Assembly: GCF_001427285.1 (NCBI RefSeq)
Contig: NZ_LMFV01000012.1
Coordinates: 275,469-339,468 of the forward strand
DNA: 64,000 nucleotides
Source of the DNA: Mesorhizobium sp. Root552
GTDB taxonomy: Bacteria; Pseudomonadota; Alphaproteobacteria; Rhizobiales; Rhizobiaceae
Reading direction: 5' to 3'
Both the position numbers and the translations under genes were made by a program. This document shows, in pieces, positions 47,127-56,044 of this stretch. The notes beneath the pieces are model-generated. The model was given only the letters and a program-made list of their open reading frames with translations. It was not told the DNA's origin and searched no databases. The first letter of the stretch is position 1. Every line of letters starts with the position of its first letter.

Positions 47127-48091
47127 GCGGCCCTCATCGCCCGTCGCTTACCGAAATCGAAGCGGCTCGCACCCGCATCGCCGCATATCTTCCACGCACG
47201 CCGCTGGTCCCGCTTGCTCTCGACTTGCCGGACCGGCGCATCTTCCTCAAGCTGGAAACCCTCTCACCCATCGGCGCTTTCAAGCTGAGACCGGCGCTTA
47301 ACGCACTGCTTTCGCGGGACAGGCAGGAACTTTTGAATGGCGTCGCGATAGCGAGCTCCGGCAACATGGCCTATGGCATGGCCTGGGCGGCGAAGGCGCT
47401 CGGCATATCGATGGCGGCCTATATGTATTCGGGCGCACCACGGACAAAGATCGATGGCGTGCGTCGCCTCGGCGGCGAGGTCCGCTTCATCTCCATGGAC
47501 ACGTGGTGGCGCTACATCATCGATGCCGAGCGGCCCGACCTTGCCGAACTCCTGATCAATCCGGTGACCGACCAGGCCGTGCTCGACGGCAATGGCACGA
47601 TCGGCATGGAAATCGTCGAAGACTTGCCTGATGTGGATGTGGTGCTGACGCCTTACGGCGGCGGCAGCATGACGACGGGCGTGGCGAGCGCGGTAAAAGC
47701 GCTGAAGCCGGGCGTGAAGGTTCTCGCCGTCGAGGATGAGAATGCGGCGCCGGTAACGGCGGCGCTCGCCGCGGGCCAGATCGTCGAGATCGCAACGAAG
47801 CCCTCCTTCATCAAGAGCATCGGCGGTCCTTCGCTGCTGCCGCAGATCTGGCCTGTCGTGCGCGAACTGATCGACGGAACGGCCACCGTCAGTCTTGAGC
47901 AGGTCACCGAAGCCATGCGCCTGTTGTTTGCCAAGGCCAAGGTCGTGGCGGAAGGCGCGGGTGCTGCGTCCGTTGCTGCGGCGCTTTCGTCCGATCATGC
48001 CAGGGGAAACGTTGTCTGCGTCGTTTCCGGCGGCAACATCGATCCCGAGGCATACAGGATCGTGCTGGCTGGCGGCATCCCTAATCCTTGA
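47123..48091 (+). CDS. PLP-dependent threonine/serine dehydratase-like enzyme
   Basis: The 322-residue fold-type II PLP protein has the lysine block FLKLETLSPIGAFKLRPALNA (unusual SPIGAFKLR instead of SFKxRGA). It also has the phosphate cup ASSGNMAYGMAWAA and the glycine loop TPYGGGSMTTGVA. The C-terminal CVVSGGNIDPEAYR is typical of threonine deaminases and serine racemases. It starts inside the end of the GntR gene. The true substrate is not known; it might act on an amino acid from the adjacent import system. Confidence 0.83.
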   Translation: MSGPHRPSLTEIEAARTRIAAYLPRTPLVPLALDLPDRRIFLKLETLSPIGAFKLRPALNALLSRDRQELLNGVAIASSGNMAYGMAWAAKALGISMAAYMYSGAPRTKIDGVRRLGGEVRFISMDTWWRYIIDAERPDLAELLINPVTDQAVLDGNGTIGMEIVEDLPDVDVVLTPYGGGSMTTGVASAVKALKPGVKVLAVEDENAAPVTAALAAGQIVEIATKPSFIKSIGGPSLLPQIWPVVRELIDGTATVSLEQVTEAMRLLFAKAKVVAEGAGAASVAAALSSDHARGNVVCVVSGGNIDPEAYRIVLAGGIPNP

Positions 48092-48454
48092 AGCCGGCGA
48101 ATGGCCTTTCGTCTTGTTCGGCTTCGGGGATGGATAATATGTATTCATTTTCACATACTTAGACTTCGAGCTGCCCGATCGCATCGGTGAGAAAACCTCC
48201 ACGTAACGTTGGAACGTTTTAAAGCGTGAAAGCTCGACTGTGTCGCCGGTAACACTGATTTCAGGGGCACGCAGGTAATCTACGCGAGTTATCTTTTCTG
48301 CCTGTTCGCGCGCGGTGATGGACCCAACAAGCGCTTGACACTTGAAGCTTAAAATGATGTATTTGCATGTAATGCATACGAACTCACCCAATCGTATGTA
48401 AATGGCTCACTCGTGAAACGATGAGTTGCAAAAGAATTGGGTGGAGGCGGCCTG
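48092..48454. promoter_or_regulatory. 363-base non-coding region with promoter and several palindromes
   Basis: A sigma70-type promoter TTGACA (48335-48340) and TGTATT (48358-48363) has a 17-base spacer. Just after it lie the palindromes TGCAT-GTA-ATGCA (48364-48376) and CATACGA-N10-TCGTATG (48375-48398), placed to block transcription. CTTAAAATGAT at 48348-48358 is repeated at 60319. Further upstream are TATGT-N10-ACATA (48138-48157) and AACGTTGGAACGTT (48205-48218). No ORF is supported here. Confidence 0.6.
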
Positions 48455-49999
48455 ATGCAGGGATACGCTGAAGAGTTTGACGTTATCGTCGTTGGCTCAG
48501 GAATATCGGGCGGCCTTTCTGCGGCGGCGTATCTGCAAAAATCCGGCTGCTCCGTGGCTGTCATCGAGAGAGACAAAAGCGGAGCGCCTTTTTCCAGCTT
48601 TTATGAGCGTTCCCCCGGTGTGCGGTTCGACGTGGCGCCGGTGAATTTCTCGGTCATGTCGCCAGCGATTGCCGACCTCGACCTCGCAAAGCACGGCTAT
48701 CGTTTCAGCCGCTCCGAGGTGTTGTACTCGACGCTCGACGGCGCCGGCCGATCGGTGACCTTCTACGCCAACCCCAACAGGATGAAGGAAGAGCTTGAGC
48801 GATATTCGCCGGCCGACGCTTCGACCTTCCGGGACTTGCTCGTCGGGCTTGATGGCATATGCCGCGAGGTGCTCTCCCTAGCCTTCTTCACGCCGACGCC
48901 GGACAAGGCACGGGCAATCGAGCTGACCGCAGGCGTCGTCGGCATGAGCCCGTCCGATCTGGAAGGAATGGACGCGCCGACGCTCGTGGAGCGCCTGTTT
49001 GAATCCGATGTCGTTCGCATAGCTACTACGGCGCTGCCCGCAATCAACCTGTTCGGCGATCTGACGGTGCCGGGGCAGGGCGCGCTTGCGTGGCTTTGGA
49101 CGTTCCTTATGCGCACATGCAATCTGCCTCACGATGGGCCAAGCCTCGCCCAAGCCGTGGAAAAGGCATTTCTCGCGCATGGCGGAACCCTGCACAAGGC
49201 AACCACGGCGCTGCACCTGATACGCGGTGAGGATGGCAGGTGCAGCGGCGTGGAAGTCGAGCACAACGGCGTTCGCCGGGTGCTTCGGGCTCGGCATGGC
49301 GTGATCAGCGATCTTGGTGCCGACCTCACGTCTGAATTGTTGCAGGACGAGTTGCGGCCGCAGTGGAAATCGGCCGGACGCACTGTCTTTACGGCCGATA
49401 TCGTTCTCGACTGCCCGCTGGCGTGGGCGTCCGAGGGGTTTCGCCGGTCGCCGCGCGTCTATCTCCTGTGGGACAGTTGGCCCGACTGTGTGCGCTGGCT
49501 GCGCGCGGCTGCTGAAGACCGGGAAGAGGTATTCCTCGGGCACATCGAACTTACCCAGTTCTCGACCCTTTATGGTTGCGGTCCCGACGGAAGCGCCGCA
49601 CTACGCGTTCGTTTCGGAACCGGTCCTTTTCTCGATTCCAATTGGGAAGCGCGGCGGGCCGTCTATGAGCAGGCGGTGCGCAAGCGCGTCCGTGCGCTGG
49701 ATGCCGACGTGGTGATCCGGTCCGTCGAATTGACCACACCCCAGGACTACTGGCGTTGGAACCCTGCCGCGCGGTTCGGCAATCCGGTCGGCGGCGACTT
49801 TGTCGAGGGGCAGTGGCTGGGGCAGCGGCTGCCTTACAGAACGGATATTCCCGGGCTCTATCTGTCAAATTCGGTTTGGCCCACGTCACTTTCCTGGATG
49901 GCGCCCGGCTGCAACGCAGCCAAGGTCGTCGCGCAGGATATCGGCATCACGCTGCCGGCATGGTGGTCCGCTACGCCGCTTCCGCCATTTCCAACCTGA
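48455..49999 (+). CDS. FAD-dependent oxidoreductase, phytoene desaturase-like
   Basis: The 514-residue protein begins with a Rossmann motif DVIVVGSGISGGLSAAAYLQ followed by VAVIERDKSGA. The C-terminal FAD-binding block is YRTDIPGLYLSNSVWPTSLSWMAPGCNAAKVVAQDIG. It is related in length and layout to the two FAD proteins near 60 kb but is more distant. It probably desaturates or oxidises a hydrophobic or aromatic substrate. The ATG at 48455 has GTGGAGG upstream. It is followed by a taurine/nitrate-type ABC transporter. Confidence 0.82.
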   Translation: MQGYAEEFDVIVVGSGISGGLSAAAYLQKSGCSVAVIERDKSGAPFSSFYERSPGVRFDVAPVNFSVMSPAIADLDLAKHGYRFSRSEVLYSTLDGAGRSVTFYANPNRMKEELERYSPADASTFRDLLVGLDGICREVLSLAFFTPTPDKARAIELTAGVVGMSPSDLEGMDAPTLVERLFESDVVRIATTALPAINLFGDLTVPGQGALAWLWTFLMRTCNLPHDGPSLAQAVEKAFLAHGGTLHKATTALHLIRGEDGRCSGVEVEHNGVRRVLRARHGVISDLGADLTSELLQDELRPQWKSAGRTVFTADIVLDCPLAWASEGFRRSPRVYLLWDSWPDCVRWLRAAAEDREEVFLGHIELTQFSTLYGCGPDGSAALRVRFGTGPFLDSNWEARRAVYEQAVRKRVRALDADVVIRSVELTTPQDYWRWNPAARFGNPVGGDFVEGQWLGQRLPYRTDIPGLYLSNSVWPTSLSWMAPGCNAAKVVAQDIGITLPAWWSATPLPPFPT

Positions 50000-50074
50000 T
50001 CGCGTGCATGTGGTGATGGGTGTGATGGGAACAAAAATAACAACATTCAACAAACCGTCAAAAAGGGGGAACCT

Positions 50075-51028
50075 ATGAAAAACAAACGGTTGATTGGCCT
50101 TACCGCAGCTTTTGCTTCGTGCCTGCTGGGCTTCGCGCCGGCAAACGCGGCCGGAACTGACGCGCCCATAACGGTTGCCGTGGGCGTTGACCCCGCCTTC
50201 ACGCCGTTTTTCGTGGCTGACGCCGAGGGAATGTTCAAGAAATACGGTTTGACCGTGCAAATCCAGCAATATGCCAATGGCGGCGAGGCGGCCGACGCGC
50301 TTGTTGCGCGCAGCGCCGATGTCGCGGGCGTTCCCGATTTCAACCTGCTTATCAGGGCGCCGCGTGCGGACCTCGACGCCATAGGCGTCTATGTCGAGGA
50401 CGTCGGCAACTATGTGAAGGTGGTTGCGCGCAACGAGGTGTCGAGTCCGAAGGACGTCAAGCGCATCGGCATCGTTCCCGGCACATTCAGCCAATATGCG
50501 GCTGCCCGGTTCATGCAGGCCTACAGTCTTGATCCGGCATCGACGGAACTGGTGAATGCCGGACCGCCGGAAATGCCGCAGTTGCTGCAAAGCAGCGCCA
50601 TGGATGCCTTCATCCTGTGGGAACCGTGGCCGACGCGGGCTGCCCAGCAAGGTGGGAAGGTGCTGATGCCGATCAGCGAGTTCGATCTCTCATACGTTCT
50701 GACGGTCTCGACCCGCCATGATTGGCTGCAAGACCACCCGGACCAGGGCAAGGCGTTCATGCAGGCAATGTCCGAGGCGACGGCCTTCGTGAAGGAGCAT
50801 CCAGCAGAGGCAGCGGCAATTACAAAGGCAGCGGCGCAGACCCCGGAAGCCCTGACGGAACTTGCGGTGAAGCAGTTGCAGTTCGGGACGCGCGAAATCA
50901 GCGACCAGGATCGCGATCATTTCGAAAAAATGCTCGATTTCCTGACCGAGAAGAAGATTCTCGAAACCCGCCCATCCCTGGACGACCTGATCGTACACGG
51001 GTTCGCGCCAGCGGCGTCGGGCCAGTAA
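50075..51028 (+). CDS. NMT1/SsuA-type ABC transporter substrate-binding protein
   Basis: The 317-residue protein has a signal peptide (LIGLTAAFASCLLGFAPANA) and the nitrate/sulfonate/taurine-binding fold, opening PITVAVGVDPAFTPFFVADAEGMFKKYGL. RBS GGGGGAA precedes the ATG. Substrates in this family include sulfonates, thiamine precursors and aromatic acids. The neighbouring FAD enzyme points to an organic carbon source rather than nitrate. Confidence 0.88.
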   Translation: MKNKRLIGLTAAFASCLLGFAPANAAGTDAPITVAVGVDPAFTPFFVADAEGMFKKYGLTVQIQQYANGGEAADALVARSADVAGVPDFNLLIRAPRADLDAIGVYVEDVGNYVKVVARNEVSSPKDVKRIGIVPGTFSQYAAARFMQAYSLDPASTELVNAGPPEMPQLLQSSAMDAFILWEPWPTRAAQQGGKVLMPISEFDLSYVLTVSTRHDWLQDHPDQGKAFMQAMSEATAFVKEHPAEAAAITKAAAQTPEALTELAVKQLQFGTREISDQDRDHFEKMLDFLTEKKILETRPSLDDLIVHGFAPAASGQ

Positions 51029-51031
51029 TTG

Positions 51032-51865
51032 ATGAGCGCCCTACAGGCCGTCAGTGCTTCGAGTGGCGCTGCCGGGCATAGCATCGAGTTCCGAAACGTA
51101 TCCATCCGGTTCAACTCGTTCGATGCCGTGTCCGGCGTCTCGCTTCGGATCCAGCCAGGCGAGTTCGTGTGCCTGATCGGACCAAGCGGTTGCGGCAAGT
51201 CCACGCTCCTGAGCGCCGCCGCCGGCTTCCTGGGCACGCGCGGCGATGCACCGGGCGCGGTGGAAGGCGAGGTTCTCGTCAACGGAGAGCGCGTTCGCGG
51301 ACCGGATATTTCGCGCGGCGTCGTCTTCCAATCGAGCGAGGCGCTCTTTCCCTGGCGCACGGTGCGGGAGAACGTGGCCTTCGGGCCACGCATCCGCGGC
51401 GTGCGCGGCGGCGAGCTGAGGGACCTGATCGATTACTACATCGCCCTTGTCGGCCTCGATCACGCCGCCGACCGGTTTCCGTCCCAACTGTCGGGCGGAA
51501 TGCGTCAACGCGTCCAGCTGGCGCGCGTACTCGCCAACCAGCCAAGGGTGATCCTGATGGACGAACCGCTTGGCGCGCTGGATGCGCAGACCCGGTCCGT
51601 CATGCAGCGCGAGATCGAGCGCCTTTGGCAGGAAACGCAGTGCACGATGGTGTTCGTCACGCACGATCTGGACGAAGCCATCAAGCTCGGCGACCGCGTC
51701 GTTACCATGACCGCCGGTCCGGGGGCCGGCATCAAGTCCATCTACGATATCAAGCTTGAGCGCCCGCGCGACGAAACGACACCCGCTGCAATCGAACTTC
51801 ATAGGGCGCTGAGGGATGACGTGGCCGAGGAAGTTTTGAAGACGCTCAGAAGCCAACGTCGCTGA
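51032..51865 (+). CDS. NMT1/SsuB-type ABC transporter ATP-binding protein
   Basis: The 277-residue ATPase has Walker A GPSGCGKS, an unusual long insertion (GFLGTRGDAPGAVEGEVLVNGERVRG) before the Q-loop, signature [17 protein letters not shown] and Walker B VILMDEPLGALDAQT. ATG 51032 is chosen over a TTG three bases earlier. It energises the adjacent permease. Confidence 0.9.
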   Translation: MSALQAVSASSGAAGHSIEFRNVSIRFNSFDAVSGVSLRIQPGEFVCLIGPSGCGKSTLLSAAAGFLGTRGDAPGAVEGEVLVNGERVRGPDISRGVVFQSSEALFPWRTVRENVAFGPRIRGVRGGELRDLIDYYIALVGLDHAADRFPSQLSGGMRQRVQLARVLANQPRVILMDEPLGALDAQTRSVMQREIERLWQETQCTMVFVTHDLDEAIKLGDRVVTMTAGPGAGIKSIYDIKLERPRDETTPAAIELHRALRDDVAEEVLKTLRSQRR

Positions 51866-51878
51866 GAGGCGTGAACCG

Positions 51879-52703
51879 ATGACCATGGAAGTCAACCGAA
51901 CCTACCCAGTCAACGGACCAAAGGCCTGGTACCAGAGATGGTGGGCTGTCCAGCCTGTCAGGTCCACCGTGATTTTCGCGCTGTCGCTGGCCATCGGACT
52001 GGTGGTCTGGCAGCTCATCAGCATCAAGTACGGCGTCTATTTCTTTCCCTCGCCATCCGAGACATGGATTGCGTTCAAGGAATTGGCGCAAGACGGCAGC
52101 CTTGCCACGTCAACTATCGATTCCGCCCGCCGCATCCTTGTCGGCTGGGGTCTTGGCCTCGTTGTCGGCATTCCGATCGGGCTGGTGATGGGGCGGTTCG
52201 GCTTCGTCCGGCAGCTTCTCGACCCCTACATCGAATTCTTTCGCTTCGTTCCGCCCATCTCGTTCGTTACGCTTGCGATCATATGGTTCGGCGTAGGCGA
52301 AGCCTCGAAAGTCGTTCTCATCTTCTATACAAGCGTGTTCATCGTCACCATCAGCACCATTGCCGGCGTGTTGGCCGTCGATCCGCTCAAGGTGCGCGCC
52401 GCGGCCTCATTAGGTGCCGGGCCGCTACGCACGATGTTCCTCGTCATCATTCCGGCAAGCATACCCGAGATCGTAACGGGCGCCCGCCTGGCCATGGGCA
52501 ATTCCTTTTTGACCATCGTTTCGGCTGAAATCGTCGCGGCACAGCATGGTTTGGGCGCACTTATCTGGAAGTCGCGCAACTACGGTCGAACGGAATGGGT
52601 CTTCGTCGGCATCATTACCCTGGGGATCCTCGGTTTCCTGTTCGACAGGATCATCAGGGTGGCCGTGCGCCGCGGCCTTGCCCGCTACGTCAACCACGGC
52701 TGA
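51879..52703 (+). CDS. NMT1/SsuC-type ABC transporter permease
   Basis: The 274-residue permease has six hydrophobic segments and the EAA-like loop ...AAASLGAGPLRTMFLVIIPASIPEIVTGARL. It starts 13 bases after the ATPase stop. It completes the three-component importer. Confidence 0.9.
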   Translation: MTMEVNRTYPVNGPKAWYQRWWAVQPVRSTVIFALSLAIGLVVWQLISIKYGVYFFPSPSETWIAFKELAQDGSLATSTIDSARRILVGWGLGLVVGIPIGLVMGRFGFVRQLLDPYIEFFRFVPPISFVTLAIIWFGVGEASKVVLIFYTSVFIVTISTIAGVLAVDPLKVRAAASLGAGPLRTMFLVIIPASIPEIVTGARLAMGNSFLTIVSAEIVAAQHGLGALIWKSRNYGRTEWVFVGIITLGILGFLFDRIIRVAVRRGLARYVNHG

Positions 52704-52792
52704 TCCATAAGCCGCGCTCCAGCCCGCCGAGGGTCTGTTTCAGCTTTCCAGGAAACCGCCGCTGCTGGGTGCTGCGGCGGCCGGCCCGATCT

Positions 52793-53392
52793 TCACTTCG
52801 CGGGGTCTTTGGGGCTCCACAGGACCGTCTTGGCGTCTTTCTCGTAGGCCATCCCGTCGGGATAGCTGATCGCTTCCAGTTGCAAGCCCCAGGGTGCCTG
52901 GAAATAAAGGATGGTCTGGCCGGCGGCGGGGCCCTCGTTGACGGGGATCGGACCCATGCGGGTCTTGACGCCCTTGCCGTCGAGATAGGTTTTCGCAGCC
53001 GCAACGTCGTCGACATAGAGCGCGATGTGGAAGCCGCCAATGTCGCTGTTCCTGGGCGTGGCGTCTTTCTGGTCCGGCGCGGTGTACTTGAACAGCTCGA
53101 TGTTCGAGCCGCTGCCGCAACGGACCATGGTGATCTCTTCGATAACCGCCTTGGGGTCGACGCCGAGCACATCCTGCATGAACGTGCCCTTGTCGTCGGC
53201 AAAGGGTCCAAACGACATGGCCTTTTCGCAACCTACGACATTGGTGAAGAAATCGAGTGCCTGCTGCATGTCGGGAACAGTGATGCCCGTGTGGTCGTGG
53301 CCACGCATGCCGGGAATGGAATCCGCCAGTGCAGCGCCTGAGCCGTCAGCAATGGCGGCCACAACAATGATGCTTCGAACAAGGTTTCTCAT
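52793..53392 (-). CDS. Exported VOC-superfamily (glyoxalase/dioxygenase-like) protein
   Basis: The 199-residue protein has a signal peptide (MRNLVRSIIVVAAIADGSGAALAD), rare in this fold. VOC blocks include GHDHTGITVPDMQQALDFFTNVVG and FHIALYVDDVAAAKTYLDGKG, with histidine and glutamate candidates for metal binding (LQLEAISYP). The ATG at 53392 has GGAGG nine bases upstream, better than the ATG nine bases earlier. It is the first gene after the transporter and is convergent with it. Its substrate is unknown. Confidence 0.8.
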   Translation of the reverse strand: MRNLVRSIIVVAAIADGSGAALADSIPGMRGHDHTGITVPDMQQALDFFTNVVGCEKAMSFGPFADDKGTFMQDVLGVDPKAVIEEITMVRCGSGSNIELFKYTAPDQKDATPRNSDIGGFHIALYVDDVAAAKTYLDGKGVKTRMGPIPVNEGPAAGQTILYFQAPWGLQLEAISYPDGMAYEKDAKTVLWSPKDPAK

Positions 53393-53458
53393 CCAAGTCA
53401 TCCTCCCGCGGGGCTCGATTGGAGACGTGCCGGGCCCCGCTGTCCGGCTAGCCGTTCT

Positions 53459-54310
53459 TCAGGCGCCCAGAGGCGGCTGAGTTTCCTTTTCCTCCACCGG
53501 CGTCGAGGCCAGCCAGTCGGGGTCGATCTCGGGCAGAGGAAAGGCCGCGATGAGTTCACGCGTATACGGGTGCTGGGGTGCCGCAAACAGCGTGTCGGTC
53601 GGGCCAGCCTCGACGATCTGTCCCATGCGCATGACGATCACCTGCCGGCACAGGCGGCGCACGACCGAGAGGTCGTGGCTTATGAAGGCGACGGTCAGTT
53701 CCATCTCGTCCGCCAGCCGCTCGAGCAATGTCAGAATTTGCGCCTGGGTCGATACGTCGAGGCCGGACACGATCTCGTCCGCCAGAACGAATTTCGGCGA
53801 CAGGGCGAGCGCCCGTGCGATGCCCACGCGCTGGCGCTGGCCGCCGGACAATTCATGCCGGTAGCGGGTTGCGAAGGCCTGTGGCAGGCCGACGCGCGCC
53901 AGCGCCTCGGCAACACGTTCACCGACATTGGCGAGGCCGTTGTGCTTCAGCGGCGCGGCAATGATGGAGCCTATGGTGCGGCGCGGGTTGAGCGACGACA
54001 TCGGGTCCTGAAAGATCATCTGCAGGTCGCGGCGAAGCGGCGCAAGCCTCTGTTCGCCGAGATGGGTGATGTCGTTGTCGTCGAACTTGACCGTGCCGTG
54101 CGTCGGTTCGATGAGCCGCACCAGCGAACGGCCAAGCGTCGATTTGCCGGAGCCGGATTCACCGACGATGCCGGTTACCGAGCGGCGAGGCAGGTCGAAG
54201 TCGAGCCCTTTCAGGATCTCCACCAGCGGCACGCGGCCAAATGGCGGCTTCCGCGTCATGTCGGGCAGCGCCACCTTCAGCCCGCGCACCTTGAACAGCG
54301 GCTCAGTCAT
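53459..54310 (-). CDS. Dipeptide/oligopeptide-type ABC transporter ATP-binding protein (DppF-like)
   Basis: The 283-residue ATPase has Walker A GESGSGKS, signature HELSGGQRQRVGIARALA and Walker B FVLADEIVSGLDVSTQ. The C-terminal extension has PQHPYTRELIAAFP, typical of OppF/DppF. It overlaps the partner ATPase by eight bases. It ends a five-gene transporter operon. Confidence 0.92.
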   Translation of the reverse strand: MTEPLFKVRGLKVALPDMTRKPPFGRVPLVEILKGLDFDLPRRSVTGIVGESGSGKSTLGRSLVRLIEPTHGTVKFDDNDITHLGEQRLAPLRRDLQMIFQDPMSSLNPRRTIGSIIAAPLKHNGLANVGERVAEALARVGLPQAFATRYRHELSGGQRQRVGIARALALSPKFVLADEIVSGLDVSTQAQILTLLERLADEMELTVAFISHDLSVVRRLCRQVIVMRMGQIVEAGPTDTLFAAPQHPYTRELIAAFPLPEIDPDWLASTPVEEKETQPPLGA

Positions 54311-55199
54311 GGCCGGAGCCTTTGGTGTTGGGTTTCCAGTTGCGGTCGGCGGTGGCGATCTCCGCAGACAGCCCTGCGAGCACGGCTTCGTCGACCGGGC
54401 GAAGCGACGCCATCGGGTCGGTGTAGCGCGGGGTCGCGGCCATCAGCGCGCGCGTATAGGCATGCTGCGGCGCGGCAAACAATGCGGCCGTGTCGGCCTG
54501 CTCCACCACCTTGCCGGCATAAAGCACGGTCACTTTCTGGCTGATCTTGGCGACCACGCCGAGGTCGTGGGTCACGAACAGGATTGCCGTTCCGTGTTCG
54601 CGCTGAAGTTCGGCAATCAGGCGCAGAATCTGCTTTTGCACGGTGACGTCAAGCGCCGTGGTCGGTTCGTCGGCAACGATCAGGCGCGGCTCGGCGGCGA
54701 AGGCGGCGGCAATCAGAACGCGCTGGCGCATCCCCCCCGACAGTTCGTGCGGATAGCAGCGAAGGACGCGATCCGGTTCGCGGATGCGCACATCGTCAAG
54801 CAGCTTGCGGATGCGCCGGTCAGCCTTGGCGCTGTCCCAGCCGAGTATCCTGACCAGCCGATCCGTCATCTGCGGGCCGATGCGTCGCGACGGGTTGAGC
54901 GCCGTCAGCGGGTCCTGCGGGATCAGCGCGGTGCGCGCGCCGATCAGTGCACGGCTGGCGCGCGGCGAGAGGTTTCCAAGGTCCGTGCCTTCAAGCGTGA
55001 TGCGGCCCTCGACGACGCGAATGCTCGGCGGCAACACGCCGAGCACGGCCTTGCCGATCATGCTCTTGCCCGCGCCGCTTTCGCCGACCAGCGCGCGGAC
55101 TTCGCCCGGCTCGACGGTGAGCGACACCGAGCGCAGCACGCGCACGCCATTGGCAAGGGTGGCGCTGAGGCTCTCGATTTCGAGGCAGGGCGTGCTCAT
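54303..55199 (-). CDS. Dipeptide/oligopeptide-type ABC transporter ATP-binding protein (DppD-like)
   Basis: The 298-residue ATPase starts [18 protein letters not shown] at 55199. It has Walker A GESGAGKS, signature [17 protein letters not shown] and Walker [17 protein letters not shown]. The reading frame stays open far upstream inside the permease gene, but that extension is out of frame with the real protein above. It overlaps dppC by four bases. Confidence 0.92.
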   Translation of the reverse strand: MSTPCLEIESLSATLANGVRVLRSVSLTVEPGEVRALVGESGAGKSMIGKAVLGVLPPSIRVVEGRITLEGTDLGNLSPRASRALIGARTALIPQDPLTALNPSRRIGPQMTDRLVRILGWDSAKADRRIRKLLDDVRIREPDRVLRCYPHELSGGMRQRVLIAAAFAAEPRLIVADEPTTALDVTVQKQILRLIAELQREHGTAILFVTHDLGVVAKISQKVTVLYAGKVVEQADTAALFAAPQHAYTRALMAATPRYTDPMASLRPVDEAVLAGLSAEIATADRNWKPNTKGSGHD

Positions 55200-56044
55200 C
55201 GCAGCACCGGGTCGAAACGCGACTTCAGTCCCTCGCCGAACTGGCTGAAGGACAACACCGTCAGGATCAGCATGATGAGCGGGAAGACCAGCACCCACCA
55301 GGCCTGATGGATCGACAGCCGTCCCTCCGCTATCATGCCGCCCCAGGTCGGGTCGTCGGTGGAGATCGAAAGGTTGACGAAGGACAGGATCGCCTCGACG
55401 ATCACGGCTATGCCCATCTCCAGCGACAGCAATGCGACGATCGTCGGCAACACGTTGGGCAGCACCTCGCGCAGCATGACGTCGATGCGGGAAAAGCCGG
55501 CTATGCGGGCGTTCTCGACATAGTCCATCCGTGCCTGGCTCATCGCCTCGGCGCGCACCACGCGGCAGAAACGCGTCCAGTCGATGACGGCGATGGCGAT
55601 GATGACGGAGCTTAAGCCGGTGCCGAGTACCGCAACCAGCAGGATGGCGAACAGCACCGGCGGGAAGGCCATCCAGATATCGACGATGCGCGAAACGATG
55701 CGGTCTGCCCAGCCGCCGAAATAGCCGGCAACCAGCCCGAGCGCAGACCCGGTCAGGCATGCGGCTATTGCCGCTGCGAAGGCGACGGCGAAGGCGATGC
55801 GGCCGCCATAGATCAGGCGCGAGAGCAGATCGCGGCCAAGGCTGTCGGTGCCCAGCCAGTAGCCGGGTTCGGCGCCCGTCACCCAGAATGGCGGCAGGCG
55901 TTCCAGCATCAGGTCCTGCGCCAGCGGGTCGTGCGGCGCCACCAGCGGGGCAAAGATTGCCGCCATCAGCACTGCCAGCAGCCAGCCGCCGGCCAGCCAA
56001 AGGCGCGGGTTGGCCCGTCGTGGGAGCTGGCGCGCCTCAACCAT
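55196..56044 (-). CDS. Dipeptide/oligopeptide-type ABC transporter permease (DppC-like)
   Basis: The 282-residue permease has the OppC N-terminal helix followed by APLVAPHDPLAQDLMLERLPPF and HPLGTDSLGRDLLSRLIYGG-like WLGTDSLGRDLLSRLIYGGR. The EAA-like cytoplasmic loop is VRAEAMSQARMDYVENARIAGFS. It overlaps both neighbours by a few bases. Confidence 0.92.
   Translation of the reverse strand: MVEARQLPRRANPRLWLAGGWLLAVLMAAIFAPLVAPHDPLAQDLMLERLPPFWVTGAEPGYWLGTDSLGRDLLSRLIYGGRIAFAVAFAAAIAACLTGSALGLVAGYFGGWADRIVSRIVDIWMAFPPVLFAILLVAVLGTGLSSVIIAIAVIDWTRFCRVVRAEAMSQARMDYVENARIAGFSRIDVMLREVLPNVLPTIVALLSLEMGIAVIVEAILSFVNLSISTDDPTWGGMIAEGRLSIHQAWWVLVFPLIMLILTVLSFSQFGEGLKSRFDPVLR

Noticed and set aside
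54303..56000. Fused 565-residue protein joining the DppD-like ATPase to an upstream extension
   Set aside because: The extension is an alternate frame inside the DppC-like permease gene. The real ATPase starts at 55199 with a normal family N-terminus.
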